Shown piece after piece: positions 51,130 through 59,546 of a stretch of 64,000 bases of DNA (positions are counted from its first letter, which is position 1; every line of letters starts with the position of its first letter). Source of the stretch: Streptomyces aurantiacus (GTDB taxonomy: Bacteria; Actinomycetota; Actinomycetes; Streptomycetales; Streptomycetaceae). The stretch covers positions 2,542,001 to 2,606,000 of the forward strand of contig NZ_CP114283.1 of the NCBI RefSeq assembly GCF_027107535.1, given 5' to 3'. The translations under genes were made by a program, and so were the position numbers. Under the pieces are notes generated by a model, which was not told the DNA's origin, ran no database searches, and saw only the letters and a program-made list of their open reading frames with translations.

Positions 51130-51843
51130 ATGGCAGGACGTGCCGACGTACCCGAAGTGATCTGGGCCCGACCCGAGCGCACGGGGCGCGGGCCGCGGCC
51201 CGCGTTCAGCCGGGCCGACGTCGCGGCCGCCGCGGTGCGGATCGCGGACGCGCAGGGGCTGGACGCCGTCTCGATGCGGCACGTCGCGGCCGAGCTGGGC
51301 TGCGGCACGATGTCGCTCTACAACTACGTGCCGCGCAAGGAAAACCTGTACGAGCTGATGGTCGACGCCGTCAGCGCCGAGCACGAGCTGTGGGAGCCCG
51401 CGGGGGACTGGCGTGCCGACATGCTCCGGGTCGCCCATCAGACGCGCGCCCTCATGCACCGGCACACCTGGCTGCCGGCCCTGATGTCGCCGGTGTACGG
51501 CTTCAGCCCCAGCGCCCTGCGTTATCTGGAGCACTGCCTGGCCTGCCTGGACTCCTTCGAGGGGACGTACGGCACGAAGTTCGAGCTGATCGCGATGCTC
51601 AACGGGGTCGTGACGACGTACGTCGGCAACGAGCTGGCCACGGCGGAGCGGGTGCGGGCGCTGCCGTGGTCCGAGGAGCAGGAGAACGCCGTGCGCGGCG
51701 CCTACCTGGGCGGGCAGGTCGCCACCGGGGCGTATCCGCGGATGGCGGCGGCGTTCATGGAGGCCGCGGGGCCGATCGATCTGGAGGCGGTGTTCGAGCG
51801 GGCGTTGGTTCGGGTGCTGGACGGGTTCGACCCGGTGCGGTGA
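51130..51843 (+). CDS. TetR-family repressor of the adjacent ABC exporter
   Basis: This 237-residue protein has an N-terminal TetR helix-turn-helix (FSRADVAAAAVRIADAQGLD, then VSMRHVAAELGCGTMSLYNY). The C-terminal ligand domain resembles TetR_C_1 (WLPALMSPVYGFSPSALRYL, then MLNGVVTTYVGNELATAERV). It is divergent from drrAB-like genes and its predicted operators lie between them. It most likely represses both and is released by the exported compound. Confidence 0.87.
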   Translation: MAGRADVPEVIWARPERTGRGPRPAFSRADVAAAAVRIADAQGLDAVSMRHVAAELGCGTMSLYNYVPRKENLYELMVDAVSAEHELWEPAGDWRADMLRVAHQTRALMHRHTWLPALMSPVYGFSPSALRYLEHCLACLDSFEGTYGTKFELIAMLNGVVTTYVGNELATAERVRALPWSEEQENAVRGAYLGGQVATGAYPRMAAAFMEAAGPIDLEAVFERALVRVLDGFDPVR

Positions 51844-51894
51844 ATTTCTGGCCGGGCGGGGGTGAGGGCGAGGTTGAGTTGGAGCTGTGGGCCG

Positions 51895-51926
51895 GTGGGG
51901 GATGGTCGCGCAGTTCCCCGCGCCCC
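51895..51926. repeat. TCGCGCAGTTCCCCGCGCCCC repeat between convergent genes
   Basis: The core at 51904-51922 is a close copy of the repeats at 28409 and 37043. It lies between the stops of tetR and the ISP-domain gene and probably serves as a weak bidirectional terminator. This family of short repeats is, from memory, very abundant in Streptomyces genomes. Confidence 0.6.
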
Positions 51927-51971
51927 CGAAGCAAGTGGGCTCGCGTCCTCGCCCCGCGTCCCCACGTTGTG

Positions 51972-53171
51972 TCAGAGCAGGGTGAACTGGCCCTCCGGGC
52001 CCTCTTCGTGGTGGTCCAGGACCGAGGCCGGTCTGCGGGACGTGTCCGAGGGCGGCAGGATGCCCGTCTTCCGCAGGTCGGTCGCGGTGATCGGGGTGCC
52101 TGGCGTCAACTCGGCCTGCTGGGGACGTAGTTCGGCGAGCAGGGACAGGGCCGTGATGACCTCCAGCAGCTCGGACGTCCAGGCCTGGGGCCAGGTTGCC
52201 GGGCGGATCGCCTCCAGTGTGCCGGGCTCCGGCACGCTGGTCCGGCCGGCGAACCACTGGTCCAGGACGCGGACGCCACCGACCTCGAAGTCCCAGGCGG
52301 CGGGCGGTACGGGGGAGATGCGGCCCTCGTCGAGGTGGAGGGCCTCCTCGTCGCGGTCGTAGCGGAGTTCGACGGGCCGGGAGGGGAGCGGGGCCCGTAC
52401 GTACGGGCGGCGGCCACCGGGAAGCCTGGGACGCTCGCCGTCGCGGCGCATCAGCCGCAGCATGCGGTGGCCCAACCCGGTCCCGTGCGACCAGAGTTCC
52501 GGATCGGCCGTGAGCGGGACGGCGCACCCGCGGGGACCGGGGCGGGCGACCGCGACCGTCCAGGCGAGGACGTCGAGGGGGGTGGGGGAGTGGTCGAGGC
52601 GCTCGGCCAGGAGGTCCAGCAGTCCCGGCGCCAGGTTGGGTTCACGGCCGCCGGGGCGCCGGTACAGGGGCCGGACCCGGCCGGGCCGGGCGACGGGCAG
52701 GGACTTCGGGTGCGGCGGGACCACCGGAAGGACCGACGCGATCAGGAGGGGCGGCGCGTCGGGGGCGGGGGTCTGCTCCACGGCGAACAGCTGCTCCTCG
52801 TCCGCCACGCGCCACAACTCCGGCCGCGCCGCGTCGATCAGCCGGTGGTCGGGGATCAGCCACTGTTCGTCGAACGGCCCGTGCAGGACCCGGACGGGCT
52901 CCGCACACCGGCCGGACGCCCGCGCCAGCCGGCCCGTTCCGGAGGGCCGGCCGGGCAACTGCCCCACCGCCGAGTGCAGGGTCCGCGCGCGGGTGACGCC
53001 GAACAGCGCCTCGCGGTCGGGCCCCTCTGTCTTCACGAGGGCGTCCCACCGCGCCTTCAGGGACGCCGCGTCGGGCCCCGTCGGCCACGCCCGGCCCAGC
53101 CGGGGCGGTGCGACGGACCACGGCATGAGGTCCGCGAGCAGCGGCGCGTCGTCGTGCGTCACGCTCGGCAT
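51972..53171 (-). CDS. Stand-alone type-ISP restriction-modification C-terminal-like domain protein
   Basis: The ATG at 53171 gives 399 residues, starting MPSVTHDDAPLLADLMPWSV. The conserved block WLIPDHRLIDAARPELWRVAD resembles the C-terminal domain of type ISP restriction enzymes, where it contributes to DNA recognition. There is no helicase, nuclease or methyltransferase motif and the length is only a fraction of a full enzyme (over 1500 residues). In Streptomyces such short proteins are often given this name. Whether it binds DNA is unknown. No membrane or signal segment is seen. Confidence 0.55.
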   Translation of the reverse strand: MPSVTHDDAPLLADLMPWSVAPPRLGRAWPTGPDAASLKARWDALVKTEGPDREALFGVTRARTLHSAVGQLPGRPSGTGRLARASGRCAEPVRVLHGPFDEQWLIPDHRLIDAARPELWRVADEEQLFAVEQTPAPDAPPLLIASVLPVVPPHPKSLPVARPGRVRPLYRRPGGREPNLAPGLLDLLAERLDHSPTPLDVLAWTVAVARPGPRGCAVPLTADPELWSHGTGLGHRMLRLMRRDGERPRLPGGRRPYVRAPLPSRPVELRYDRDEEALHLDEGRISPVPPAAWDFEVGGVRVLDQWFAGRTSVPEPGTLEAIRPATWPQAWTSELLEVITALSLLAELRPQQAELTPGTPITATDLRKTGILPPSDTSRRPASVLDHHEEGPEGQFTLL

Positions 53172-53221
53172 CGTACGACGTGGGTCATGAGCGGCGACTC
53201 CGTCCCGTCCGTCCCGCACGG

Positions 53222-53971
53222 TCAGTGGGCGTCGAGGGTGACCGTGAACGAGAAACGGTCGCCCCGGTAGTGGATACGGGCCACGTCCAGCGCCCGGCCG
53301 TCCTCACCGTGCACGATGCCCGTGTAGTGCAGGATCGGGCTCAGCAGCGGGACGTTGAGCAGCCGCGCGGTCTCCGGGTCGGCGAGCCGCGCCTCGACGG
53401 TGTCGGTGATCTGGCCGATCCGCGCCCCCGCGACATCCCGCAGCACCTTCGTCATGGGCCAGCGGACCAGGTCCTCGGGGTCGATCAGCGCCGCCAGTTC
53501 GGGCCGGACGTAGTTGCGCGCGTGGTTGGTCGGTTCGCCGGTCTTCTCGTCGCTGCGCAGCCGGTGGTACGTCGCCACCTCCGTCAGGTCCGGGAAGTGC
53601 TCGGAGAGCTCGGCCGACACGGGCTCGCTTCCGTGGTCCAGCAGCTCCGTCGTCATGCCCGACTGCTGGGCCACGATCGCGTCGACCGAGCCGAGCAGCC
53701 GGACCGGGGCGCCCCGCGTGGCGCTCGGCTCGATGAACGTGCCGCGCCGGCGGTGGCGGGTGATGAGCCCCTCGTCCTCCAGCTCCTTGAGCGCCTGCCG
53801 CATGGTCAGCACGCTCACCCCGTAGTGCTCCGCCAGCCGTTCCTCGGTGGGCAGGCGCAGCGGATCCTGCGGCGACCGGCCGAGTATGGAGGCGCGCAGG
53901 GACTGCGACACCTGATACCAGAGCGGCAGCTTGCGGTTCAGGACGATCGAGTCCGGGGCGAAGGAGGTCAC
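53222..53971 (-). CDS. GntR/UTRA regulator, probably of homogentisate catabolism
   Basis: I use GTG 53971 (249 residues); a TTG at 54007 is possible. The N-terminal winged helix (LPTEERLAEHYGVSVLTMRQ) is followed by a UTRA ligand domain (YHRLRSDEKTGEPTNHARNY, then LSPILHYTGIVHGEDGRALD). This is the HutC subfamily. It follows the hmgA gene by about 60 bases on the same strand, so it probably senses a tyrosine-degradation intermediate and controls hmgA. A candidate operator lies at 55428-55465. Confidence 0.82.
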   Translation of the reverse strand: MTSFAPDSIVLNRKLPLWYQVSQSLRASILGRSPQDPLRLPTEERLAEHYGVSVLTMRQALKELEDEGLITRHRRRGTFIEPSATRGAPVRLLGSVDAIVAQQSGMTTELLDHGSEPVSAELSEHFPDLTEVATYHRLRSDEKTGEPTNHARNYVRPELAALIDPEDLVRWPMTKVLRDVAGARIGQITDTVEARLADPETARLLNVPLLSPILHYTGIVHGEDGRALDVARIHYRGDRFSFTVTLDAH

Positions 53972-54034
53972 GAGGGTATCCGTACCGTTCGTGGGCGTTC
54001 GGTGCAACGGGCGGTCATGAGCGGCCGCCGGCCG

Positions 54035-55411
54035 TCACGGCCGGCCGTCCGGCCGGAAGTGGCGCTGCAGACCCTGCCACACGTCGTCGTACCCGCGCTG
54101 CAGATGCTCCGCCCGGGCGGCCTGTGCGGTCGCGGTGACCGGCCAGCGCGTCTCGAACATGAAGGCCAGACCGTCGTCGACCCTCTGCGGCCGCAGCTCG
54201 GCGGCGCTCGCCCGGTCGAACGTCTCCCGGTCGGGACCGTGCGCCGACATCATGTTGTGCAGCGAACCCCCGCCCGGCACGAAGCCCTCCGCCTTCGCGT
54301 CGTAGGCGCCCTCGACGAGCCCCATGTACTCGCTCATCACGTTCCGGTGGAAGTAGGGCGGCCGGAAGGTGTCCTCGCCCACCAGCCAGCGCGGCGCGAA
54401 GACCACGAAGTCGACCCCGGCCAGACCCGGCGTGTCGGACGGCGACGTCAGCACGGTGAAGATCGACGGGTCGGGATGGTCGTAGCTGATGGTGCCGATC
54501 ACGTTGAAGAGGCGCAGATCGTAGGCGTACGGCACATGGTTGCCGTGCCAGGCGACGACGTCCAGCGGCGAGTGGTCGTACATCGCCGTCCAGAGGTTGC
54601 CGCAGAACTTGTTGACCACCTCCACCGGTCCCGCCGTCTCCGTGTCGTCCTCGTACGCGGCGACCGGGGCCCGGAAGTCCCGGGGGTTGGCGAGGCCGTT
54701 GGCGCCGATCGGTCCGAGGTCGGGGAGCTGGAAGGGCGCCCCGTAGTTCTCGCACACATAGCCCCGGGCGGACGGGCTGCGCCTGCCGTCGGCTGCGGTG
54801 TCGAGCAGCTCCACACGGAAGCGCACCCCACGAGGAATCAACGCCACGTGTCCCGGCTCCACATGCAGCAGGCCGAACTCGGTGCGCAGCAGCAGCGCGC
54901 CCCGCTCCGGCACGATCAGCAGCTCGCCGTCCGCGTCGCTGAACACCCGCTCCATCGAGACGTCGGCGTGATAGAGGTGCACCGCCATGCCGGTGCGCTG
55001 GGTGGCGTCGCCGTTGCCGCCGAGAGTCCACAGGCCCGCCAGGAAGTCGGTGCCCGGGGCGGGCTCGGGCATGGGGTTCCAGCGCAGCCGGTTCGGGTCC
55101 GGCACCGTCTCCGTGAAGGGAGCCGTGCGCAGCGTGCCGTTGTCGGTGCGGGTGAACGCGGGGTGCGCGGCCGACGGACGGATCCGGTACAGCCACGAGC
55201 GGCGGTTGTGCGCCCGCGGCTCGGTGAACGCCGAGCCGCTCAGCTGCTCCGCGTACAGCCCGAGCGGGACCCGCTGCGGCGAGTTGCGGCCGAGCGGGAG
55301 CGCACCCGGCACCGCCTCCGAACTGTGTTCGTTGCCGAACCCCGAGAGATACGTCAGCGCCTCGGCGGTCTTCCGCAGTGCCTCGGCGCCGTTGCGCGCG
55401 TCCCCGCTCAT
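54035..55411 (-). CDS. hmgA: Homogentisate 1,2-dioxygenase
   Basis: The start is ATG 55411 with GAGGGAG upstream (458 residues, the normal length). The family start [20 protein letters not shown] is clear. The iron ligands are recognised in [20 protein letters not shown] (His and Glu) and [15 protein letters not shown] (His). The enzyme opens the ring of homogentisate to maleylacetoacetate in tyrosine and phenylalanine breakdown. The other pathway genes (maleylacetoacetate isomerase, fumarylacetoacetase) are not in this window. Confidence 0.96.
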   Translation of the reverse strand: MSGDARNGAEALRKTAEALTYLSGFGNEHSSEAVPGALPLGRNSPQRVPLGLYAEQLSGSAFTEPRAHNRRSWLYRIRPSAAHPAFTRTDNGTLRTAPFTETVPDPNRLRWNPMPEPAPGTDFLAGLWTLGGNGDATQRTGMAVHLYHADVSMERVFSDADGELLIVPERGALLLRTEFGLLHVEPGHVALIPRGVRFRVELLDTAADGRRSPSARGYVCENYGAPFQLPDLGPIGANGLANPRDFRAPVAAYEDDTETAGPVEVVNKFCGNLWTAMYDHSPLDVVAWHGNHVPYAYDLRLFNVIGTISYDHPDPSIFTVLTSPSDTPGLAGVDFVVFAPRWLVGEDTFRPPYFHRNVMSEYMGLVEGAYDAKAEGFVPGGGSLHNMMSAHGPDRETFDRASAAELRPQRVDDGLAFMFETRWPVTATAQAARAEHLQRGYDDVWQGLQRHFRPDGRP

Positions 55412-55427
55412 GATCGCTCCCTCGTTC

Positions 55428-55465
55428 CCGATTCCTATGTATCACCGTAGGATTCGCGGAATCGG
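55428..55465. promoter_or_regulatory. Inverted repeat upstream of hmgA, candidate GntR operator
   Basis: CCGATTCC (55428-55435) and GGAATCGG (55458-55465) are perfect 8-bp arms with 22 bases between. A smaller nested repeat, TCCTA...TAGGA, lies inside. The left arm is 17 bases from the hmgA start codon, where it would overlap the promoter. Confidence 0.4.
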
Positions 55466-55584
55466 TGCGCAAGAGGGAATCCGGCGCCCGGAGGAGGCCG
55501 CACGCCCCCGGCGGGACCGTGGTAGTACCCAGAACCCGACTCAAGGGGGATTCGGCTGTCGGAGAGCTGTTCTAATCTCCCCGC

Positions 55585-56364
55585 ATGTCGTGGACGCGTG
55601 TACTACTCACCGCGCTCGCGGTCTGTGCCCTGCTCGGCGCCCTGCTCGCCGGAGCGACCGGCTGCGGATCCGGCGACGCGCAGGAGGACGACGAGGTGAG
55701 GCCCTCACCGGTGGGCGAGGTGCTGGAGGACACGGACGAGGAGGGGCGGCACTACCGTGAGGTCGACGAGAAGAGCGCGCCCCGGGTCGAGGTCGAGATA
55801 CAGCCCGCCGCCGACGACGGCTGGGACGTCCGGCTGACCGTCCGCGACTTCAGTTTCTCGCCCGCCGGTACGCGCAAGGCGGCCGAGCAGGGCCGCGGCT
55901 ACGCCCTGCTCCGGCTGGACGGCCGCCCCCTGTCCCAGCTCCGCGGCCCGGTCCACCATCTCTCCGGCGGGGTCGTTTCGCGCGGCACCCACCAGGTGAC
56001 CGTGCGCCTGCACGCCGACGACGACACGGTGTGGGCCGTCGACGGAGAGCCCGTCGGCAGTACGGCGGACATCACGGTGTCCGACCCGGGCCCCACGCAC
56101 GAGGAGCGGACGGCGACCGGCCCGCCCGCACGGGCCTCCACGGCCACCGGCCCGCAGCCGTCGCCCCCGGCGGCCGCCGGTTCGGGGCCCCCGCGCTCCG
56201 AGGCCGCCCAGCCCCCGGCCTCCGTGACCACCGGACCGACGCCCGCGAGGCGCGGCACGGACGCCGGACGGCGAGCGGCCCGGACACCGAAGGATGAGTG
56301 GTACGGACACCGACTTCGTACCCGGGGGCAAGGTTCACCGGACCTCGGCGGAAAGGCATCATGA
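55585..56364 (+). CDS. Putative lipoprotein with Pro/Thr-rich tail
   Basis: This 259-residue protein has a signal peptide ending AGATGC, a plausible though imperfect lipobox with Cys27. An acidic linker and a beta-rich region of about 110 residues follow (VEVEIQPAADDGWDVRLTVR, then GGVVSRGTHQVTVRLHADDD). The long tail is rich in Pro, Thr, Ala and Arg and is probably disordered. I do not recognise a family. The stop overlaps the start of a TetR gene, an unusual pairing of a surface protein with a cytosolic regulator. Confidence 0.65.
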   Translation: MSWTRVLLTALAVCALLGALLAGATGCGSGDAQEDDEVRPSPVGEVLEDTDEEGRHYREVDEKSAPRVEVEIQPAADDGWDVRLTVRDFSFSPAGTRKAAEQGRGYALLRLDGRPLSQLRGPVHHLSGGVVSRGTHQVTVRLHADDDTVWAVDGEPVGSTADITVSDPGPTHEERTATGPPARASTATGPQPSPPAAAGSGPPRSEAAQPPASVTTGPTPARRGTDAGRRAARTPKDEWYGHRLRTRGQGSPDLGGKAS

Positions 56365-56981
56365 AGCCCGTGCCCCACGCGACCTCGCTGCGCCGCGCGC
56401 CCGTCCAGCGCCGGAGCGCCGAAAGACTCACCCGTATCCTCGACGCCTGCGCCGACCTCCTGGACGAGGTCGGCTACGACGCCCTGAGCACCCGCGCGGT
56501 CGCCCTGCGCGCCGGTGTGCCCATAGGGTCCGTCTACCGGTTCTTCGGCAACAAGCGGGCCATGGCCGACGCGCTCGCCCAGCGCAACCTCGACGTCTAC
56601 ACCGAGCGCGTCACCCGTCGCCTCCAGGAGACCGGCGGCGGGGCCGGCTGGCGCGCGGCCATGGACGCGGTCCTCGACGAGTACCTCGCCATGAAGCGCA
56701 CGGCGCCCGGGTTCTCCCTCGTCGACTTCGGCAACCAGATCCCCGTCGGCACCCGTGACGCCGAACCCAACACGCGCGTCGCCGACCGCCTCACCGACAT
56801 GCTCTCCGTCCATCTCGACCGCGCCCCCGACGACGACCTCCGCCGCACCTTCCTCATCGCCGTCGAAGCGGCCGACACCCTCGTCCAGCTCGCCTTCCGC
56901 CTCAGCCCGGCGGGCGACGAGCGGGTCGTCGAGGAGACCCGGCAGCTGCTCCGGGCGTACCTCTCGCGCTCGCTCGACTGA
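56361..56981 (+). CDS. TetR-family regulator
   Basis: I use ATG 56361, with GGAAAGG upstream and an ATGA overlap with the lipoprotein gene (206 residues). The helix-turn-helix is LSTRAVALRAGVPIGSVYRF. The C-terminal domain (FSLVDFGNQIPVGTRDAEPN, then RRTFLIAVEAADTLVQLAFR) is the type found in many actinobacterial regulators. A matching palindrome at 57102-57117 lies before the downstream molybdopterin enzyme gene, making that gene a likely target. Confidence 0.84.
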   Translation: MKPVPHATSLRRAPVQRRSAERLTRILDACADLLDEVGYDALSTRAVALRAGVPIGSVYRFFGNKRAMADALAQRNLDVYTERVTRRLQETGGGAGWRAAMDAVLDEYLAMKRTAPGFSLVDFGNQIPVGTRDAEPNTRVADRLTDMLSVHLDRAPDDDLRRTFLIAVEAADTLVQLAFRLSPAGDERVVEETRQLLRAYLSRSLD

Positions 56982-57101
56982 TCCGCGCGACGTACGGTCG
57001 GCCCGCCGGGCACGGGGGCGGGCGAAGAGGGCGGCAGGCCTTCGCGGTCGCGCGGCCCGCGAATTTCCGACGTGACCCCCGTCGGCCCCCTCCCCACCGT
57101 T

Positions 57102-57117
57102 CATACCGGTCGGTATG
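57102..57117. promoter_or_regulatory. TetR-type palindrome overlapping the oxidoreductase promoter
   Basis: CATACCG-GT-CGGTATG is a perfect 16-bp palindrome of a form common for TetR operators. A possible -10 TATGCT (57114-57119) overlaps its right end. It lies 52 bases before the GTG of the molybdopterin enzyme and about 120 bases after the TetR gene. Confidence 0.6.
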
Positions 57118-57168
57118 CTCGGTCGGGTCAGTGCGTCACCGTCGCCGCCACCCCTCCGGGAGGACCCC

Positions 57169-59424
57169 GTGTCCAGCACCACCGACTCCCGCACAGCCCT
57201 GCGCATCTGCCCCCTCTGCGAGGCCACCTGCGGGCTGACGCTCACCATCGAGGGGACCAGGGTGACGAGCGCGCGCGGAGACCGCGACGACGTGTTCAGT
57301 CAGGGCTTCATCTGCCCGAAGGGTGCCTCGTTCGGGGCCGCCGACGGCGACCCGGACCGACTGCGCACCCCGCTCGTGCGCAAGGACGGCGAACTGCGCG
57401 AGGCCACCTGGGAGGAGGCCTTCGACGCGGTCGCCGCCGGACTGCGGCCGGTCGTCGAACGGCACGGGCCGCACGCCGTCGGCGTCGTCCTCGGCAACCC
57501 GAACGTGCACACCATGGCAGGCGCCCTCTACCCGACCGTCCTGCTCGCCGGACTCGGCACCCACAGCCTCTTCACCGCGTCCACCGTCGACCAGATGCCC
57601 AAGCACGTCTCCAGCGGCCTCCTCTACGGAGACGCCAACGCGATCCCCGTACCCGACCTCGACCGCACCGACCACCTGCTGCTGATCGGCGCCAACCCCC
57701 TGGAGTCCAACGGCAGTCTGTGCACCGCGCCCGACTTCCCCGGGAAACTCAAGGCCCTCAGGGCGCGCGGCGGCACCCTCACGGTCATCGACCCCCGCCG
57801 CACCCGCACCGCGCGGCTCGCCGACCGGCACATCGCCATCCGCCCCGGCACCGACGCGCTGCTCCTCGCGGCGATGGCGCACGTCCTCTTCGACGAGAAG
57901 CTCACCGACCTCGGCGATCTCCGCGACCTGGTGCAAGGACTCGACGAACTCGCCGACGCCGTCCGGGACTTCACGCCCGAGGCAGCCGCCGGGGCCTGCG
58001 ACGTCGACGCCGACACCATCCGGGCGCTCGCCCGCGAACTGGCCGCCGCGCCCACCGCCGCCGTCTACGGCCGCATCGGCAGCTGCACCGTCGAGCACGG
58101 CACCCTGGCCAGCTGGCTCGTCGACATCCTGAACATCGTCACCGGCAACCTCGACCGCCCCGGCGGCGCCCTCTTCCCGCAGGCCGCCACCGACCGGACA
58201 CCCCGCCCCGCCGGCCCCGGCCGCGGCTTCGCGCTCGGCCGCTGGCACAGCCGGGTCGGCCGTCACCCGGAGGCCAAGGGCGAACTGCCGATCGCCGCCC
58301 TCGCCGAGGAGATCGACACCGCGACCGCCGAGGGCGAGCCGGTCCGCGCCCTCATCGTCGTCGCCGCCAACCCCGTCCTGTCCACGCCCGACGGCGACCG
58401 CCTCGACAGGGCCCTCGACTCGCTCGACTTCATGGTCAGCGTCGACCCGTACCTGAACGAGACCTCGCGCCACGCCCACGTCGTCCTGCCGCCGCCCCCG
58501 CCGTCGCAGAGCCCGCACCACGACTTCGCCTTCAACACGCTCGCCGTGCGCAACCAGGTCCGCTACACCCGGGCCGCGGTCCCCCTGGAAGCGGGCAGGA
58601 TGGCCGAGACGGAGATCCTCGCCCGGCTCGTCCTCGCCGCGACCGGCATGCACGGCGCCGACCCCTCCGCAGTCGACACCCTGGTCATCGACCAGACCCT
58701 CGGCAAGGCCGTCAGGGAACAGCACTCCCCGGTGCACGGCCGCGAACCCCAGGAACTCGCCGCCGCCCTCACCGGAGAGACCGGCCCCGAGCGGCGCCTC
58801 GACATGATGCTGCGGCTCGGCCCGTACGGCGACGGCTTCGGCGTACGCCCCGAAGGTCTGACCCTGGAGAAGCTGCTCGACCAGCCCCACGGCATCGACC
58901 TCGGCCCCCTCCAGCCGCGCCTCCCGCAGCCCCTCAAGACCCGCAGCGGGCTCGTGGAGCTCCTCCCGCGGCCGCTCGCCGACGATCTCCCGCGCCTGCG
59001 CGACGCGCTGCGCCGGCGCCCCGAGGGCCTCGTCCTCGTCGGCCGCCGCCACCTGCGCTCCAACAACAGCTGGATGCACAACATCCCCGCCCTCACCGGC
59101 GGCACCAACCGCTGCACCCTGCACATCCACCCCGAGGACGCCGAACGCCTCGGCGTCACCGACGGCGCGCCGGTGCGGGTGAAGGGCGCCGGGGGAGAGG
59201 TCGTGGCCCCGGCCGAGATCACCGACTCCGTACGACGCGGCGTCGTGAGCCTGCCGCACGGCTGGGGACACGACCGTCCCGGCACCCGGCTGACCCACGC
59301 CGCCACGGAACCCGGCGTCAACGTCAACCAGCTCCTGGACGGCAGCCTGCTCGACCCGCTGTCCGGCACAGCAGTGCTCAATGGCGTGCCCATCGATATC
59401 GCGCCAACAGGCACAACGCTGTGA
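57169..59424 (+). CDS. Molybdopterin-dependent oxidoreductase (Fe4S4 type)
   Basis: I use GTG 57169 behind GGGAGGA (751 residues). The N-terminal Fe4S4 motif is CPLCEATC...CPKG. The molybdopterin domain follows (LATWEEAFDAVA-like, then IGANPLESNGSL and VIDPRRTRTARLADRHIAIR), as do the C-terminal dinucleotide-binding strands (RRHLRSNNSWMHNIPALTGG, then PGVNVNQLLDG). No Tat signal is present, so it is cytosolic. It belongs to the DMSO reductase superfamily near assimilatory nitrate reductase and formate dehydrogenase-like enzymes. No partner subunit is adjacent. The substrate is unknown. Confidence 0.87.
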   Translation: MSSTTDSRTALRICPLCEATCGLTLTIEGTRVTSARGDRDDVFSQGFICPKGASFGAADGDPDRLRTPLVRKDGELREATWEEAFDAVAAGLRPVVERHGPHAVGVVLGNPNVHTMAGALYPTVLLAGLGTHSLFTASTVDQMPKHVSSGLLYGDANAIPVPDLDRTDHLLLIGANPLESNGSLCTAPDFPGKLKALRARGGTLTVIDPRRTRTARLADRHIAIRPGTDALLLAAMAHVLFDEKLTDLGDLRDLVQGLDELADAVRDFTPEAAAGACDVDADTIRALARELAAAPTAAVYGRIGSCTVEHGTLASWLVDILNIVTGNLDRPGGALFPQAATDRTPRPAGPGRGFALGRWHSRVGRHPEAKGELPIAALAEEIDTATAEGEPVRALIVVAANPVLSTPDGDRLDRALDSLDFMVSVDPYLNETSRHAHVVLPPPPPSQSPHHDFAFNTLAVRNQVRYTRAAVPLEAGRMAETEILARLVLAATGMHGADPSAVDTLVIDQTLGKAVREQHSPVHGREPQELAAALTGETGPERRLDMMLRLGPYGDGFGVRPEGLTLEKLLDQPHGIDLGPLQPRLPQPLKTRSGLVELLPRPLADDLPRLRDALRRRPEGLVLVGRRHLRSNNSWMHNIPALTGGTNRCTLHIHPEDAERLGVTDGAPVRVKGAGGEVVAPAEITDSVRRGVVSLPHGWGHDRPGTRLTHAATEPGVNVNQLLDGSLLDPLSGTAVLNGVPIDIAPTGTTL

Positions 59425-59546
59425 CCAGGAGTTTTGCGCTTATTGCTCTCGTGTCAACATCTTGTTAAGACTTGTGGGCTCGCCCTAACGTCACTCGAAC
59501 CGCCGGCCCTGGTGGGAGTTCAAGGGCGAACGTTAGGTATCCACTC

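Noticed and set aside
57136..59298. A 720-codon minus-strand frame opposite the molybdopterin enzyme
   Set aside because: Gly/Val/Glu-rich shadow frame with no domain; the plus strand has a complete, motif-bearing enzyme.
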